From Dehalococcoidales bacterium (GTDB lineage Bacteria > Chloroflexota > Dehalococcoidia > Dehalococcoidales > UBA2162), in NCBI GenBank assembly GCA_016932435.1, contig JAFGCW010000048.1, forward strand, positions 1 to 64,000: DNA of 64,000 nt. The letters are read 5' to 3'. Made by a program: the position numbers and the translations under genes. The stretch's first letter is position 1, and every line of letters begins with the position of its first letter. Of the stretch, positions 52,086 through 62,585 are shown one piece after another. The notes under the pieces were generated by a model that was not told the origin of the DNA, made no database searches, and worked only from the letters and a program-made list of their open reading frames with translations.

Positions 52086-53066
52086 TTATCCCAGGCCTAT
52101 TGTGTTTTTTACCCGTGCTAGTGTCTTTTCAGCAAGAGGTCTCGCCTGTTCAGCCCCTTTAACCATCAGGGAATCTATGTAGTTGGGATCAGCAGCAATT
52201 TCAGCGTATTTTTTTTGTATCGGGTTTAATCCTTCGATAACTACTTCAGCCAGTTCTTTCTTCAGATCGGCATATCCCTTGCCGGCAAAATGGTCTACAA
52301 TTTCCTGCCTGCTTTTTCCGGTAAACAACTCGTAGATTACCAGCAGGTTGTAAACACCGGGACGGTTTTCATCATAAACGATATCCTTCAACGAATCTGT
52401 GGCAGCGCGTTTTATTTTGTTCGTTATCACATCAGGAGTATCCAGCAGGTTTATAGCATGGTTTGATCCTGGTTCACTTTTACTCATCTTCTTTTCCGGA
52501 TCATCCAGACCCATTATCCGAGCGCCGACATCCGGAATAACCGGTGAAGGCAGCACAAATATATCACCATATATCGAGTTAAAACGCTGAGCAATATCAC
52601 GGGTCAGCTCCACGTGCTGTTTCTGGTCATCACCTACCGGTACAACGTCAGTTTCATAGAGGAGTATATCTGCCGCCATCAGCGCCGGATAGTCGAACAG
52701 TCCGGTACTTACCGATTCCTGGTTCTTGGCTTTTTCCTTATACTGAGTCATTCGCTGCATCCACCCCATTGGCGTAAAACAATTGAGAATCCAGGCCAGT
52801 TCCGAATGAGCAGGAACATGGGACTGAATGAAGACAATAGACCTTTCCGTATCGATACCGACAGCCAGCAGAAGCCCCGTGACTTCTCGTATCTTAGCTT
52901 TTAGCTCCTCAGGATCCTGCGGGGTAGTGATTGCATGCAAATCGACTATGCAAAAAATATTATCAAATTCATCCTGCCGATCTGCCCAGTGCCTGGTAGC
53001 ACCGAGGTAATTTCCAATGTGTGTATCGCCCGTCGGCTGGATGCCAGAAAATACTCGTTGTTTCAT
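52086..53066 (-). CDS. trpS: Tryptophanyl-tRNA synthetase
   Basis: 326 residues from the ATG at 53066 ([20 protein letters not shown]). Class I HIGH-like motif THIGNYLGA and KMSKS-like motif [30 protein letters not shown] and [20 protein letters not shown] complete the family pattern. Charges tRNA-Trp with tryptophan. A longer frame starts 17 codons earlier, but GAGGAG sits just before 53066. Normal length. Confidence 0.95.
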   Translation of the reverse strand: MKQRVFSGIQPTGDTHIGNYLGATRHWADRQDEFDNIFCIVDLHAITTPQDPEELKAKIREVTGLLLAVGIDTERSIVFIQSHVPAHSELAWILNCFTPMGWMQRMTQYKEKAKNQESVSTGLFDYPALMAADILLYETDVVPVGDDQKQHVELTRDIAQRFNSIYGDIFVLPSPVIPDVGARIMGLDDPEKKMSKSEPGSNHAINLLDTPDVITNKIKRAATDSLKDIVYDENRPGVYNLLVIYELFTGKSRQEIVDHFAGKGYADLKKELAEVVIEGLNPIQKKYAEIAADPNYIDSLMVKGAEQARPLAEKTLARVKNTIGLG

Positions 53067-53162
53067 TTGGTCATTCTCCTCATTTGAGAGTGTAACATAT
53101 AGGTACGCCTGCGGCAAGAAACGGCAGTATCAATACTCTACCTGTTCGTTTATAATATCAGT

Positions 53163-53738
53163 ATGGATTTTGAGAAAGATACCTATTCACAGGAGACTTT
53201 TTCCAAACTGGTTCTTGCAGAAGAGACAATAGAGTCGAAAGTATTCGATGAGTGCGAGTTCACCGATTGCTTATTCATCGGGTGCAAGCTTGAAAAATGC
53301 AGATTGCTGAACTGTAAGTTCGATAAGTGCGATCTCAGCAATATCATCCCGATGAACAGCGAGTTCAGAGAAGTGAAATTCACCAACTGTAAAACGATCG
53401 GGATCGACTGGACAAGAGCCGGAAAAATCAAAGAATTGAATTTTTCTGAATGCCTGATTAATTACTCCAACTTCAGGCTTTTAAAGCTGCCAAAAACAGT
53501 GATAAAGAAATGCGAGGTTAAGGAGGTAGATTTCATTGAAACCGACCTGAAAGACAGCAATCTCGCAAGCAGTGATTTTGAAAACAGCGTTTTCTTTAAA
53601 ACTAATCTTTCGGGTGTAAATTTCTCCCACGCAACGAACTATACAATAGATGTCAATAATAACACGCTGAAAAAGACCCGGTTCTCTCTACCCGAAGCCC
53701 TGTCGCTCTTGAGTAACCTGGATATTATTGTAGAATAA
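53163..53738 (+). CDS. Pentapeptide-repeat protein with a cysteine ladder
   Basis: 191 residues. From about 25 to 60 the repeats are CEFTD-CLFIG-CKLEK-CRLLN-CKFDK-CDLSN, with Cys at every fifth position, so six cysteines stack on one face of the right-handed beta-helix. Later repeats are ordinary (FIETDLKDSNLASSDFEN and NLSGVNFSHATN). The end, YTIDVNNNTLKKTRFSLPEA and LSLLSNL, matches Qnr/YjbI-type proteins. DNA-mimic or protein-protection roles are known in the family. The metal-binding possibility of the ladder is speculation. Confidence 0.85.
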   Translation: MDFEKDTYSQETFSKLVLAEETIESKVFDECEFTDCLFIGCKLEKCRLLNCKFDKCDLSNIIPMNSEFREVKFTNCKTIGIDWTRAGKIKELNFSECLINYSNFRLLKLPKTVIKKCEVKEVDFIETDLKDSNLASSDFENSVFFKTNLSGVNFSHATNYTIDVNNNTLKKTRFSLPEALSLLSNLDIIVE

Positions 53739-53765
53739 TAGTTTCAATACATCGTAATACTAATA

Positions 53766-53807
53766 TCATTGCCACGCCTCGGCTATAGACGCCGAGTCTC
53801 GCAATGA
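53766..53807. repeat. REP-like palindrome
   Basis: Nested palindrome: TCATTGC ... GCAATGA outer arms and CTCGGC ... GCCGAG inner arms. The type TCATTGCGAG is common in scattered intergenic repeats of several phyla. No coding content. Confidence 0.65.
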
Positions 53808-53943
53808 CATCCTGCGTTTCACTGGCAATATTCTAATGGTCTTTCGCAGGTATGTGACATATTATTCTTCGCCTAGCACATGCCCATTATTCCCGTTTGA
53901 CCGTGTCCGAAGCTGACTGATAATATTTATCTAGGAGAGTGCA

Positions 53944-54486
53944 ATGATTAAAAGCTTCAACGGGAAAACACCAAGAATAGCAGAATCGGCCTTTATAAGT
54001 GAAGCAGCCTATGTTATAGGCGACGTGGAAATCGGTGAGAACTCCAGCGTATGGCCGGGAGCGGTCATCAGGGGAGACATGGGTAAGATAACGATCGGCA
54101 GTAATACTGCGATAGAAGACAACTGTGTTATCCATTCAGGATCGCCTAAAATCCCTTGGATAGCGGACGTTACGATTGGGGATAACGTAGTCTTCGGACA
54201 CGGATCAATCTCCAACGGTAAAAGAATTGGAAACTACGTATTGATTGGAATCGGTGCGAAAATACTTCACGATGTAGAAATAGATGATTATGCTCTGATC
54301 GCCGCCGGTTGTGTAGTCACGGAGAAGATGAAAATCCCAGAAAGATCCTTTGTTGTCGGTGTGCCTGCGAAAATAAAAGGCAAGATATCCGAAGAGCAAT
54401 ATTGGTGGTCTGAGAATAGCCCTAAGATATACGCAGAGAATGCCCAAATGGCCAAAAAGGAAAAAGGACTGGATTCAAGAGATTAA
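53944..54486 (+). CDS. Gamma-carbonic-anhydrase/YrdA-like hexapeptide protein, third zinc His missing
   Basis: 180 residues of left-handed beta-helix (VIGDVEIGENSSVWPGAVIR, RGDMGKITIG). First ligand His is in NCVIHSG and second in FGHGSI, but the third, normally in LHG, reads SNG, so the zinc site has two His and an Asn. The Arg/Asp pair in RGDMG is kept. It may have weak, different or no carbonic anhydrase activity, or act as a structural or acyltransferase-like trimer. Convergent with argS. Confidence 0.85.
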   Translation: MIKSFNGKTPRIAESAFISEAAYVIGDVEIGENSSVWPGAVIRGDMGKITIGSNTAIEDNCVIHSGSPKIPWIADVTIGDNVVFGHGSISNGKRIGNYVLIGIGAKILHDVEIDDYALIAAGCVVTEKMKIPERSFVVGVPAKIKGKISEEQYWWSENSPKIYAENAQMAKKEKGLDSRD

Positions 54487-54489
54487 TCC

Positions 54490-56160
54490 TTACATACTCT
54501 CAGGCGCCGTCATTCCCATCAGGTGAAGAGTTTTCGCCAGCACTATCTTTGCCGCTTCCACCAGCTTCAGCCTTGCCTTTGTCAGTGCTTCATCATCCGA
54601 AATAACCCTGCACTGCTTGTAGAAACTGTGAAAAACAGTGGCAAGGTCCTGGGCATAGTAAGTTAAATGATGCGGTTCCAGATTCCTGGCTGCCATCTCT
54701 ATTAGTTCCGGTAGCTGGATCAGCTTACGGATAAGTGTCAGTTCAGGTTCAGTCGTTACCAGTGAAACATCGCCATCTAAATAATCTATACCTTTTTCCT
54801 CAGCCAGGCGCAGTATGCTGGCAATACGGGCATGGGCATACTGGACATAGTACACAGGATTTTCGGTAGATTCCTTCTTGGCTAATTCAAGATCGAAGTC
54901 CATCTGGCTGTTCGCCGAACGTGCCAGGAAGAAAAAGCGGCAGGCATCCGTGCCTACTTCCTCTATAATCTCTCTCAAGGTGATAATGTCACCGCTTCGC
55001 TTAGAAATCCGTACCAGTTCGCCGCCGCGTTTCAAGGTAACTAACTGGTGAATGATTATCTCAAGTTTTTCAGGATCGCCTCCCAGTGCGTCTACGGCAG
55101 CCTTTAGCCTCTGCACATGCCCTTGATGGTCAGCTCCCCAGATGTCGATCACCCTATCGAATTTCCGCTCGATAAACTTGTTATAGTGATAAGCGATATC
55201 CGTAGCGAAATATGTAGGAGCACCGTTACTCCGTATAACGACATTATCTTTGTCTTCGCCAAGTGCGGTCGACTCAAACCAGACCGCACCTTCTTTCCGG
55301 ACGATGTAACCTTTCTTATCAAGCATATCCATTACTTTATCGAACTGGCCGTTATCGTAAAGACTTTTCTCGGTAAACCACACATCGAAATCAACCCGCA
55401 GCATTTGAAGCTCTTCCTTTATCTGAGCCATTATCTTTTCAAGTCCTATTTTTCCTACCTTTACGATAGCTTCTTCTTGAGGAACTTTCAGGAATTTATC
55501 ACCTTCTTCATCGGCGATTACTTTAGCGAGTTCAACCATATATGCCCCGACATACCCATCAACCGGGATTTCGACATCTTTCCCGTAGTGCTGCAGGTAT
55601 CTGGAAAACAGGGTTCGGTTGAATAATTCCATCTGCGTGCCGGCGTCGTTAAAATAATACTCTCTCTCAACCTCATAACCAGCAGCTGCAAGCACACTGG
55701 AAAGGGCACAGCCGAGAATCGCACCTCTGCCATGGCCTGCATGAAGAGGTCCGGTAGGATTTATGCTGACAAACTCTACCTGGACACGGGTGCCATTGCC
55801 GATATCGATGTTACCGAATCTTTCACCGGCAGCAAGTATCTCATCTACCTGTGATGAAAGCCACTTATCGCTCAGGGTAAAATTAATGAAACCCGGCGGA
55901 GCAACCACAAGGCTTTTTATCTCATCACCAGGATTGATAAAAGAGATGATACCTTCAGCAATATCCATAGGCCTGGACTTGGCCGGTTTTGCCAGCCTCA
56001 GCGAAAGACCTGAAGCATAGTCCCCATGTTCGGCTTTCTGAGGACGTTCCAGGTAAACTTCCGGTAAATCTATCGAAGGCAGCTTTTCTGCTTTGATAGC
56101 TTCCTCAGCCGCCTTTTCCAGTTTTTCCGCCAGACCTTTTTTAACTTCAAGAATCCCCGT
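54490..56160 (-). CDS. argS: Arginyl-tRNA synthetase, non-standard start codon
   Basis: 556 residues. HIGH-like motif [36 protein letters not shown]-terminal anticodon domain. From the first in-frame ATG (55968) the protein lacks the N-terminal additional domain. Upstream the frame stays open for 64 codons ([20 protein letters not shown] and [20 protein letters not shown], typical ArgS) with no ATG, GTG or TTG start that fits. GGAGG at 56170-56174 is nine bases before ACG (56160) and fifteen before ATT (56154). A non-AUG start or a sequencing error is needed. Length 556 is normal for the family. Confidence 0.88.
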   Translation of the reverse strand, partial: TGILEVKKGLAEKLEKAAEEAIKAEKLPSIDLPEVYLERPQKAEHGDYASGLSLRLAKPAKSRPMDIAEGIISFINPGDEIKSLVVAPPGFINFTLSDKWLSSQVDEILAAGERFGNIDIGNGTRVQVEFVSINPTGPLHAGHGRGAILGCALSSVLAAAGYEVEREYYFNDAGTQMELFNRTLFSRYLQHYGKDVEIPVDGYVGAYMVELAKVIADEEGDKFLKVPQEEAIVKVGKIGLEKIMAQIKEELQMLRVDFDVWFTEKSLYDNGQFDKVMDMLDKKGYIVRKEGAVWFESTALGEDKDNVVIRSNGAPTYFATDIAYHYNKFIERKFDRVIDIWGADHQGHVQRLKAAVDALGGDPEKLEIIIHQLVTLKRGGELVRISKRSGDIITLREIIEEVGTDACRFFFLARSANSQMDFDLELAKKESTENPVYYVQYAHARIASILRLAEEKGIDYLDGDVSLVTTEPELTLIRKLIQLPELIEMAARNLEPHHLTYYAQDLATVFHSFYKQCRVISDDEALTKARLKLVEAAKIVLAKTLHLMGMTAPESM

Positions 56161-56284
56161 TTTTCAGTTCCTCCGGTGGTATTTCAGATTATTGATAGCC
56201 TCTCAAATTATATCATAGAACAGATTCAAGAAGTTAATAGCTAGGTAGTATTCGGAGACTATCGTCTATACCCGAAACGGGGAC

Positions 56285-57061
56285 CTACTTTATTCCATAA
56301 ACGATTTTACTCCCTCCGACCATATGATCGAGTCGCAAGGCAATCGGGATATGAACGTGTTCCAACGTGTCTACCACTCCCAGCTCTTTCAAGCCCCAGG
56401 TCTCCAGCTCTTTGAACATTAACTCCATGTCACCATAGAATTGTTTATTGTATAGATCCTGAAAAGCGAACACTCCCCCGTCTTTGAGTACTCTCAACGC
56501 CTCCTTCATTAAATCCGTCCTGTTCTTGTTCAATACTTTAACCGCGTGAAAAACATAATTACTGATCACAAGATCAAACTCACCGTCCTCAAACGGAAGG
56601 TTTTCCGCGCCTCCCGTTTGAAAACTGACTCTATCGGCCACGCCTTCTATATCTGCATTTTTGTTACACACATCTCTGGAATATGTCCAGAGATTTCCCC
56701 AGAGGTCGACTCCTGTCACACTGGCCGAAGGAAATCTACGGGTAATAGCTATGGCAAGTCTTCCGCTTCCAGTTCCAATATCCAAGGCTTTGCCGGTACC
56801 GTCCCACGATACAGTGTCTAGCAAGGTGTTACAAATATTCTTCTGTATCTCACTATCATTTTTCATCAATAACCAGTAAGCATAGACAATGTATACAAAA
56901 AATAATCCTGATAATACCGCTGTGATAATGAAAAAAATCCTTAACCAGCCGATACTTATAACCACGGAGAGTACGCAGGATATACATAATACTATGAAAG
57001 ATACTATCAACATTTTCCTCGGTACCCAATTACCATAGTCAGGTTTAACAATATCTGACAC
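56285..57061 (-). CDS. Membrane-anchored class I methyltransferase
   Basis: 258 residues. Two N-terminal membrane segments (MLIVSFIVLCISCVLSVVIS and FFIITAVLSGLFFVYIVYAY), then a class I S-adenosylmethionine fold with motif I ALDIGTGSGRLAI, motif II region LPFEDGEFDLVISNYVFHA and EALRVLKDGGVFAFQDLYN. Substrate unknown, probably a membrane lipid, quinone or xenobiotic small molecule. GTG start with GGAGG at good spacing. Confidence 0.85.
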   Translation of the reverse strand: MSDIVKPDYGNWVPRKMLIVSFIVLCISCVLSVVISIGWLRIFFIITAVLSGLFFVYIVYAYWLLMKNDSEIQKNICNTLLDTVSWDGTGKALDIGTGSGRLAIAITRRFPSASVTGVDLWGNLWTYSRDVCNKNADIEGVADRVSFQTGGAENLPFEDGEFDLVISNYVFHAVKVLNKNRTDLMKEALRVLKDGGVFAFQDLYNKQFYGDMELMFKELETWGLKELGVVDTLEHVHIPIALRLDHMVGGSKIVYGIK

Positions 57062-57193
57062 TTCTTACCTCCTTTACTGTACAAACATAACCTAACGACG
57101 GATTATATCACCGTTGATAAATATACTGTCAACATGAGAATCATTTATTAAGGAAGTACTGATAAGTAAATGTCGGTTTATACCTAGTTGAGA

Positions 57194-59653
57194 TTAACTC
57201 AGATCCCCGGTATCAGTCGCCCAGACCTTGTTCATTTCCTTGACCAGGAGCTTATGATCAGGGCTTTCAAGGTTTTTATCTTTCTCGAACAGTATTATCG
57301 CTTCGCTTCGAGCTACCTCCAGCAGACCGACATCCGATATCTTCGCCATGCGCAGGTCGGGCATACCACTCTGGCGGGTACCGTAGAATTCACCGGGACC
57401 ACGCAACTTCAGGTCTTCTTCAGCCAGCTTGAACCCATCCTGGACATTTTCGATTATGTCTAGCCGATCACGGGCAATCTCCGATGGATTCTCAGCCAGC
57501 AGGATGCAGTAACTCTGTTCGGTGCCTCGCCCCACTCTCCCGCGAAACTGGTGAAGCTGTGACAACCCGAACCTGTCGGCGCTCTCAACCATCATCACCG
57601 TAGCGTTAGGAACGTCTATTCCCACCTCGACCACCGGAGTTGCTACCAGGATATCGTATTCGCCAGAATAAAACTCCCGCATTACCTTCTCTTTTTCCGT
57701 TGCCGAAACCCGACCGTGCAGTAATCCCAGTTTTAGCTCCGGAAACACTTCATTAGAAAGGCGTTCGTACTCGATGGTCGCCGCCCTAGCCTGTACTGCT
57801 TCGGATTCTTCGATTAGCGGACAGATGATGAATGCCTGGTTACCGGCAGCAACCTGCTTTCGAATAAAGGCGTAAGCACTCGCCCGTTGTCCGGGTTTCA
57901 GCCATTTTGTCTTGATTGTCTGCCTGCCCGGCGGAAGCTCGTCGATCAATGAAAGATCGAGATCCCCGTACATTGTTAATGCCAGTGTCCTCGGAATGGG
58001 TGTCGCCGTCATAACCGATATATGAGGATTAAAGCCTTTCTGCCTGAGAGCAGATCGTTGTTCAACACCGAAACGATGCTGTTCGTCTATTACGGCATAT
58101 CCAAGTTTATGAAACTCTACTTCCTGCTGGATCAGAGCATGGGTACCAATCACGATATCAGCGCTGCCGTCCCGTATTTTCTTCTGTAACTCTCTCTTCC
58201 TGGCTGCCTTTATGGATCCCATCAATAAAGAAACGGTCACCGGGCGGTCCAGTATTCCGGAAAACGTCCTTAAATGGTCTTCTTCCGAATCGAGATTACC
58301 CTGGTTTGAGAGTAAATTGCATATAGTTGAAAAGTGCTGTTCGGCGAGGATCTCGGTAGGAGCCATAAGCGCCCCCTGGAAACCATTTGCAGTTGTCATC
58401 AGCAGAGCCGCGGTAGCTACTACCGTTTTACCACTTCCGACATCACCCTGTAACAGGCGGGACATTGCCCGTGGTTCCTTAAGGTCGGCCAGAATTTCCT
58501 TGAGTGATTTATCCTGGGCGCCTGTTAATTCGAAAGGTAAGGATGCCAGGAACGAATCGAGTACCGTTCTATCGGTCTTGATTGGATTCGCCGGTTGTCC
58601 TTCCTGCCATTCACGTTTTTTCTTCAATACTCCAAGTTGAAGCAGGAATAACTCGTCGAAGGCTATTCGTACTCTCGCCCTGTCTTTTAATATCTCGTCA
58701 TCGGGGAAATGCGCCTGGCTGACGGCGACAGGAAGCGGTAGAAGTTTCTGTCTTTCCCTTATCTCATCCGGCAGGAAATCCTCCACCTGCCATGCCCAGC
58801 GGTCGATCACCTCTTTCATCAGCTTCCTGACCTGGCGTGGGCGAAGTCCCTGGGTGAGTGAATAAATCGGCACGAGCCGGCCTACGTGGATCATTTCCTT
58901 GTCTTCAACGAATTCCCATTCAGGCGACTGAAACACATGCCGACCCTGGAACAGGCTGACTTTACCACTGATAACTATCCTGGAATTAGTGGTCAGTTTC
59001 TTTGCCAGATACGGATTATTAAACCATATAACTCTGACATTCCCTGTATCATCTCCGACTGTGGCTTCGGTACTTTTCCTCCCCCCGGGTCTGGTCTCCC
59101 TGGCCTCCCAGACATTAGCGATAATGGTCTCTTCATTGCCCTCGGTAAGTTCTGAGATCGACTTTGTATTGCTGTAATCAAGGTGCCGGTGTGGGAAAAA
59201 ATAAAGCAGGTCTCTGATCGTCCTCAATCCCATCTTGTTGAATCGTGTTGCCAGAGTGGAACTTATCCCCTTGACTATGGTGATTGGAGAATCGATCGAT
59301 TGTGTTCCTGTTGTTTTTTTTACTTTTGATTTTATAACAGGTTTAGGAGTACTGACGGAAGCAGATTCGGAATTCCTACTGCCTCTTTCTCCTTCTTCTT
59401 TCTCTGAAAGAAACAAAAAAATGTTTTCAATAAGAACCTTACGCTTTTCTCTGGAAAGAGATGAATAACCTGCTTCTTCAAGACGGAGTGTCTTAAAGCG
59501 TCTCAAGGTCTTCGGAGAAGATATTGATTCCGCCGCCTTACCTGCCCAGTTACGCAGAAATTTATCGAGGCCGCCGATTACTGCCGAGTCTTCGTAGCCC
59601 TTGCTACTCTCAAGTTCGAGAATCTTACGTAGCGACTCAGCATCTACAGACAA
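57194..59653 (-). CDS. recG: ATP-dependent DNA helicase RecG
   Basis: 819 residues, complete. Wedge domain (GISSTLATRFNKMGLRTIRD, then LLYFFPHRHLDYS), Walker A LLQGDVGSGKTVVA, DEQH in AVIDEQHRFGVEQRSALRQK, TATPIPRTLALTMYGDLD and helicase motif VI QLHQFRGRVGRG. Reverses stalled replication forks and processes Holliday junctions. Extra N-terminal segment of about 120 residues, with basic and serine-rich linkers, before the wedge. TTG start with GGAGG seven bases before. Followed by degV on the same strand. Confidence 0.95.
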   Translation of the reverse strand: MSVDAESLRKILELESSKGYEDSAVIGGLDKFLRNWAGKAAESISSPKTLRRFKTLRLEEAGYSSLSREKRKVLIENIFLFLSEKEEGERGSRNSESASVSTPKPVIKSKVKKTTGTQSIDSPITIVKGISSTLATRFNKMGLRTIRDLLYFFPHRHLDYSNTKSISELTEGNEETIIANVWEARETRPGGRKSTEATVGDDTGNVRVIWFNNPYLAKKLTTNSRIVISGKVSLFQGRHVFQSPEWEFVEDKEMIHVGRLVPIYSLTQGLRPRQVRKLMKEVIDRWAWQVEDFLPDEIRERQKLLPLPVAVSQAHFPDDEILKDRARVRIAFDELFLLQLGVLKKKREWQEGQPANPIKTDRTVLDSFLASLPFELTGAQDKSLKEILADLKEPRAMSRLLQGDVGSGKTVVATAALLMTTANGFQGALMAPTEILAEQHFSTICNLLSNQGNLDSEEDHLRTFSGILDRPVTVSLLMGSIKAARKRELQKKIRDGSADIVIGTHALIQQEVEFHKLGYAVIDEQHRFGVEQRSALRQKGFNPHISVMTATPIPRTLALTMYGDLDLSLIDELPPGRQTIKTKWLKPGQRASAYAFIRKQVAAGNQAFIICPLIEESEAVQARAATIEYERLSNEVFPELKLGLLHGRVSATEKEKVMREFYSGEYDILVATPVVEVGIDVPNATVMMVESADRFGLSQLHQFRGRVGRGTEQSYCILLAENPSEIARDRLDIIENVQDGFKLAEEDLKLRGPGEFYGTRQSGMPDLRMAKISDVGLLEVARSEAIILFEKDKNLESPDHKLLVKEMNKVWATDTGDLS

Positions 59654-59722
59654 GATGATTCCTCCGAGATATATACCTGCATGAATACTAAAACCGGCAA
59701 AACCACTGTCTCAGGTATATTT

Positions 59723-60565
59723 CTATTTTTCGGCCTCGAGTACCGTCACCGCGATAGCACCCGGTCCACCATGCACACCAAGAACAGGGCTGACAGTCGA
59801 ACGATAAATATGCTTATCCGGTGCCAGTGGTTTCACTCTGGCTGCCAGCTTATCGGCTTCATCTTGGGTAGTAGTGTGTTCAACAGCCAGTGCATCGATT
59901 TTATGGAAGCTATCGACATGATTATAAAGGTAGTCCATACCGGCAGCTAAAGAGCGTTTTCTTGCCAGAGGAGCCATTTCACCCTCTTTCACCGTCAATA
60001 TCTGTTTGATAGACAGTACCGATCCCATGAGTTCTTTTGCTTTGCCGATACGCCCGCCTTTCGCCAGGTATGTGAGAGTATCAAAATATACGACGAAGTG
60101 AGAACGATTGATAGCACTTTTGACAAACTTGACCAAGTCATCCAAAGCAGCGCCTTCTTTAGCTTTCCTGGCTGCGGTGATAACTATCAATCCCAGTCCC
60201 ATCGCTACCGTTTCTGAGTCTATTACCTCGATACGCCCCTTCTTTTTCATCATTTCCTTAGCACCAATTGCCGACTGGTATGTCCCGCTAAGTTTACTTG
60301 AAGCATTGATCACAAGTATTTCTTCCGATTCTCCTAGTAATTCATCGTAGACATCTGCAAAAGCCTTGGGAGTAGGCTGAGTCGTGGTAGGCCATACATC
60401 CCCGTTTATCAGCCGCGAGTAGAACTCATCTGTACTGATTGTTACCCTGTCCAGGTATTGATCATGACCGAATAGAACGGTCAGAGGGACAACAGTAACG
60501 CTAAGTTCTTTAGCAAGATCACTGGTTATATCGGATAAACTATCGGTAATAATCTTTACGGTCAT
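59723..60565 (-). CDS. DegV-family fatty-acid-binding protein (FakB-like)
   Basis: 280 residues. KIITDSLSDITSDLAKELSV and TTTQPTPKAFADVYDELLG are the DegV hallmarks; ILVINASSKLSGTYQSAIGA contains the second fatty-acid contact. FakB proteins hold one fatty acid for phosphorylation by FakA. Its gene lies 12 bases after a FakA-like gene on the same strand, so the two form a natural pair for recycling exogenous fatty acids. Confidence 0.9.
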   Translation of the reverse strand: MTVKIITDSLSDITSDLAKELSVTVVPLTVLFGHDQYLDRVTISTDEFYSRLINGDVWPTTTQPTPKAFADVYDELLGESEEILVINASSKLSGTYQSAIGAKEMMKKKGRIEVIDSETVAMGLGLIVITAARKAKEGAALDDLVKFVKSAINRSHFVVYFDTLTYLAKGGRIGKAKELMGSVLSIKQILTVKEGEMAPLARKRSLAAGMDYLYNHVDSFHKIDALAVEHTTTQDEADKLAARVKPLAPDKHIYRSTVSPVLGVHGGPGAIAVTVLEAEK

Positions 60566-60577
60566 ATAATCCTCCGT

Positions 60578-62212
60578 TTATTCAATGGAGACAATGTAAT
60601 CATAATAGGGCTGACCGCCCTTTACTACCTCAACCTGAAGTTGAGGGTACTGTTCACGTATGCTTTCGCTGACTTGCGATGCCTCATCGGAGCTCGCATC
60701 AGCACCGTAGTATACTGTTACTATCTCATTCTGATTCATATCCAATTTTGCAAGCATCTTGTCGAGTATATCGATGGTGTTCTTACCCGCTGCCAGTAAT
60801 TCACCATCGAGTAGCCCTATTGCCTGCTTCTTTTTAATACTCAGTCCATCCAGTTGCGCTGCCCGGACAGCCCTTGTGATTTCAATAGTCTTAACCATCG
60901 ACGTCGCTTCTTTCATCAGATCGGCATTTGTGGAAAAATCAGCTTCATAATCAAAAGCCAGCAACGCCGCTACACCCTGTGGTATGGTTTGAGTGGGAAT
61001 CACCTCGATTGATTTATTACTTAGTGTCTTCACCTGTTCGGCAGTGAGTATAATGTTCTTGTTATTGGGAAGAATTATCACTTTATCTGAGGCTATTGCA
61101 TTGACAGCTTGCAGAATATCCTTTGTACTTGGATTCATTGTCTGACCGCCGGGCACTATTGCCGTAGTACCCAGGCTGGCGAATACTTCGGCAAGACCAT
61201 CACCGGATACGACTGCAATGGTTGCCGTATCAACTTCAACGGCGCGAGATTTCTGCACCTCAAGAAAGTCATGGTACTGTTCATCCATATTCCTTATGGA
61301 AACCTGGTGCAACGTCCCGAGTGATGTAGCATACTTGATGATTTTTCCGGGATCCAGTGTATGAACATGTACCCTGGTGGTATTTTCATCTCCTACGACG
61401 ATCAGTGATTCACCCTCTTTTTTTAAACGGTCTCTTATCTTGTCGGGATTAAAACCTTCACCTTTCAGCATAAATTCGGTACAATACCCGAACGGAACTT
61501 CATCTACCTGGCTTATTTGGGGCATTCTTACAGGCATAGGAATGCTGCTGGCAATCATCTGTGGCTTACGAAACTGCATCTGCTCCGCTTCACCTCTCAG
61601 GTAGCGTAAAGCTCCTTCGAGGATGGTGTACAATCCTTGTCCACCGGCATCTACAACTCCTGCGTCTTTTAGAACCGGGAGTAGCGTAGGAGTATTCGCA
61701 ACGGATTCACCGGCACCTTCAACAATCGCCTCCATTACCGAAATCGGGTCGGTTTTTCCTTCATCCACGCACTTCTGACCGGCCTGTGCAGCCTCTCTAA
61801 CAACAGTAAGGATTGTTCCTTCTACCGGATTCGATATCCCTTTATACGCTACATCAGCCGCTTTCTGTAGTGCAATAGCGACATCTTCACCGTTTATTGT
61901 CTTCTTGTCAACCACGCCTTCAGCCATCCCTCGCCATATCTGGGAAAGGATAACCCCACTGTTACCCCTTGCTCCCATTAGTGCACCCTGAGCTACTGCT
62001 TTTGCCGCATCTGAAACACTTGAATTATTATGCATAAAAGCTTCATCAACGCCGGAACGCATTGTCAGGAGCATATTAGTACCCGTATCGCCATCGGGCA
62101 CAGGGAAAACATTCAGAGCGTCCACGTCAGATGAACTCTTCTCCAGCCAGGATGTAGCGGTAGAAAGCATTTCCCGAAATTCCCTGCCGTTTATCGTATC
62201 TACCTGTTTCAT
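60578..62212 (-). CDS. fakA: Fatty acid kinase catalytic subunit (FakA/YloV, DAK2-DegV-like)
   Basis: 544 residues. N-terminal DhaL-type domain with Mg/ATP Asp cluster VPDGDTGTNMLLTM and GARGNSGVILSQI; C-terminal DegV-like domain with NNKNIILTAEQVKTLSNKSI. This is the YloV/FakA arrangement that phosphorylates fatty acid held by FakB. The next gene in the operon is a degV (fakB) homologue. ATG at 62212, divergent from rpmB. Confidence 0.93.
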   Translation of the reverse strand: MKQVDTINGREFREMLSTATSWLEKSSSDVDALNVFPVPDGDTGTNMLLTMRSGVDEAFMHNNSSVSDAAKAVAQGALMGARGNSGVILSQIWRGMAEGVVDKKTINGEDVAIALQKAADVAYKGISNPVEGTILTVVREAAQAGQKCVDEGKTDPISVMEAIVEGAGESVANTPTLLPVLKDAGVVDAGGQGLYTILEGALRYLRGEAEQMQFRKPQMIASSIPMPVRMPQISQVDEVPFGYCTEFMLKGEGFNPDKIRDRLKKEGESLIVVGDENTTRVHVHTLDPGKIIKYATSLGTLHQVSIRNMDEQYHDFLEVQKSRAVEVDTATIAVVSGDGLAEVFASLGTTAIVPGGQTMNPSTKDILQAVNAIASDKVIILPNNKNIILTAEQVKTLSNKSIEVIPTQTIPQGVAALLAFDYEADFSTNADLMKEATSMVKTIEITRAVRAAQLDGLSIKKKQAIGLLDGELLAAGKNTIDILDKMLAKLDMNQNEIVTVYYGADASSDEASQVSESIREQYPQLQVEVVKGGQPYYDYIVSIE

Positions 62213-62356
62213 ATACTACCTTCCTTATCGATAGTCTTCCGGTCTTTCTCGGAGTATATCGATTCACGCCTTCACTTCTTGCCAACTCCAATTCACTATG
62301 ATAGTATGTTAGAAGCATATTACCTAATTTTTAATCTAACGGTCAAGGGGAATAAA

Positions 62357-62566
62357 TTGAAGTGTGAAATTTGCGGTAAAACGCCACAATTCGGTCATAA
62401 TGTAAGTCATTCGAAGCGACATACCAACCGTAAATGGATACCGAATATCCATCCGGCAACAGTAAACGTAGATGGGAAGCAAACTCGAATGAACCTGTGT
62501 ACCCGGTGCCTGCGCACTCTGAATAAACCACCCAGGAAACAGAAACAGGAAATTAGCCAGAGTTAA
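62357..62566 (+). CDS. rpmB: 50S ribosomal protein L28
   Basis: 69 residues from TTG at 62357: LKCEICGKTPQFGHNVSHSK and then RHTNRKWIPNIHPATVNVDG, a typical L28, with the zinc cysteines CEICGK and CTRC. The longer frame from 62279 would add 26 non-homologous residues. AAGGGG precedes the TTG by about seven bases. Ends at a hairpin shared with the convergent rpe gene. Confidence 0.92.
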   Translation: MKCEICGKTPQFGHNVSHSKRHTNRKWIPNIHPATVNVDGKQTRMNLCTRCLRTLNKPPRKQKQEISQS

Positions 62567-62585
62567 GTTCGAACTCCTACAGGGA

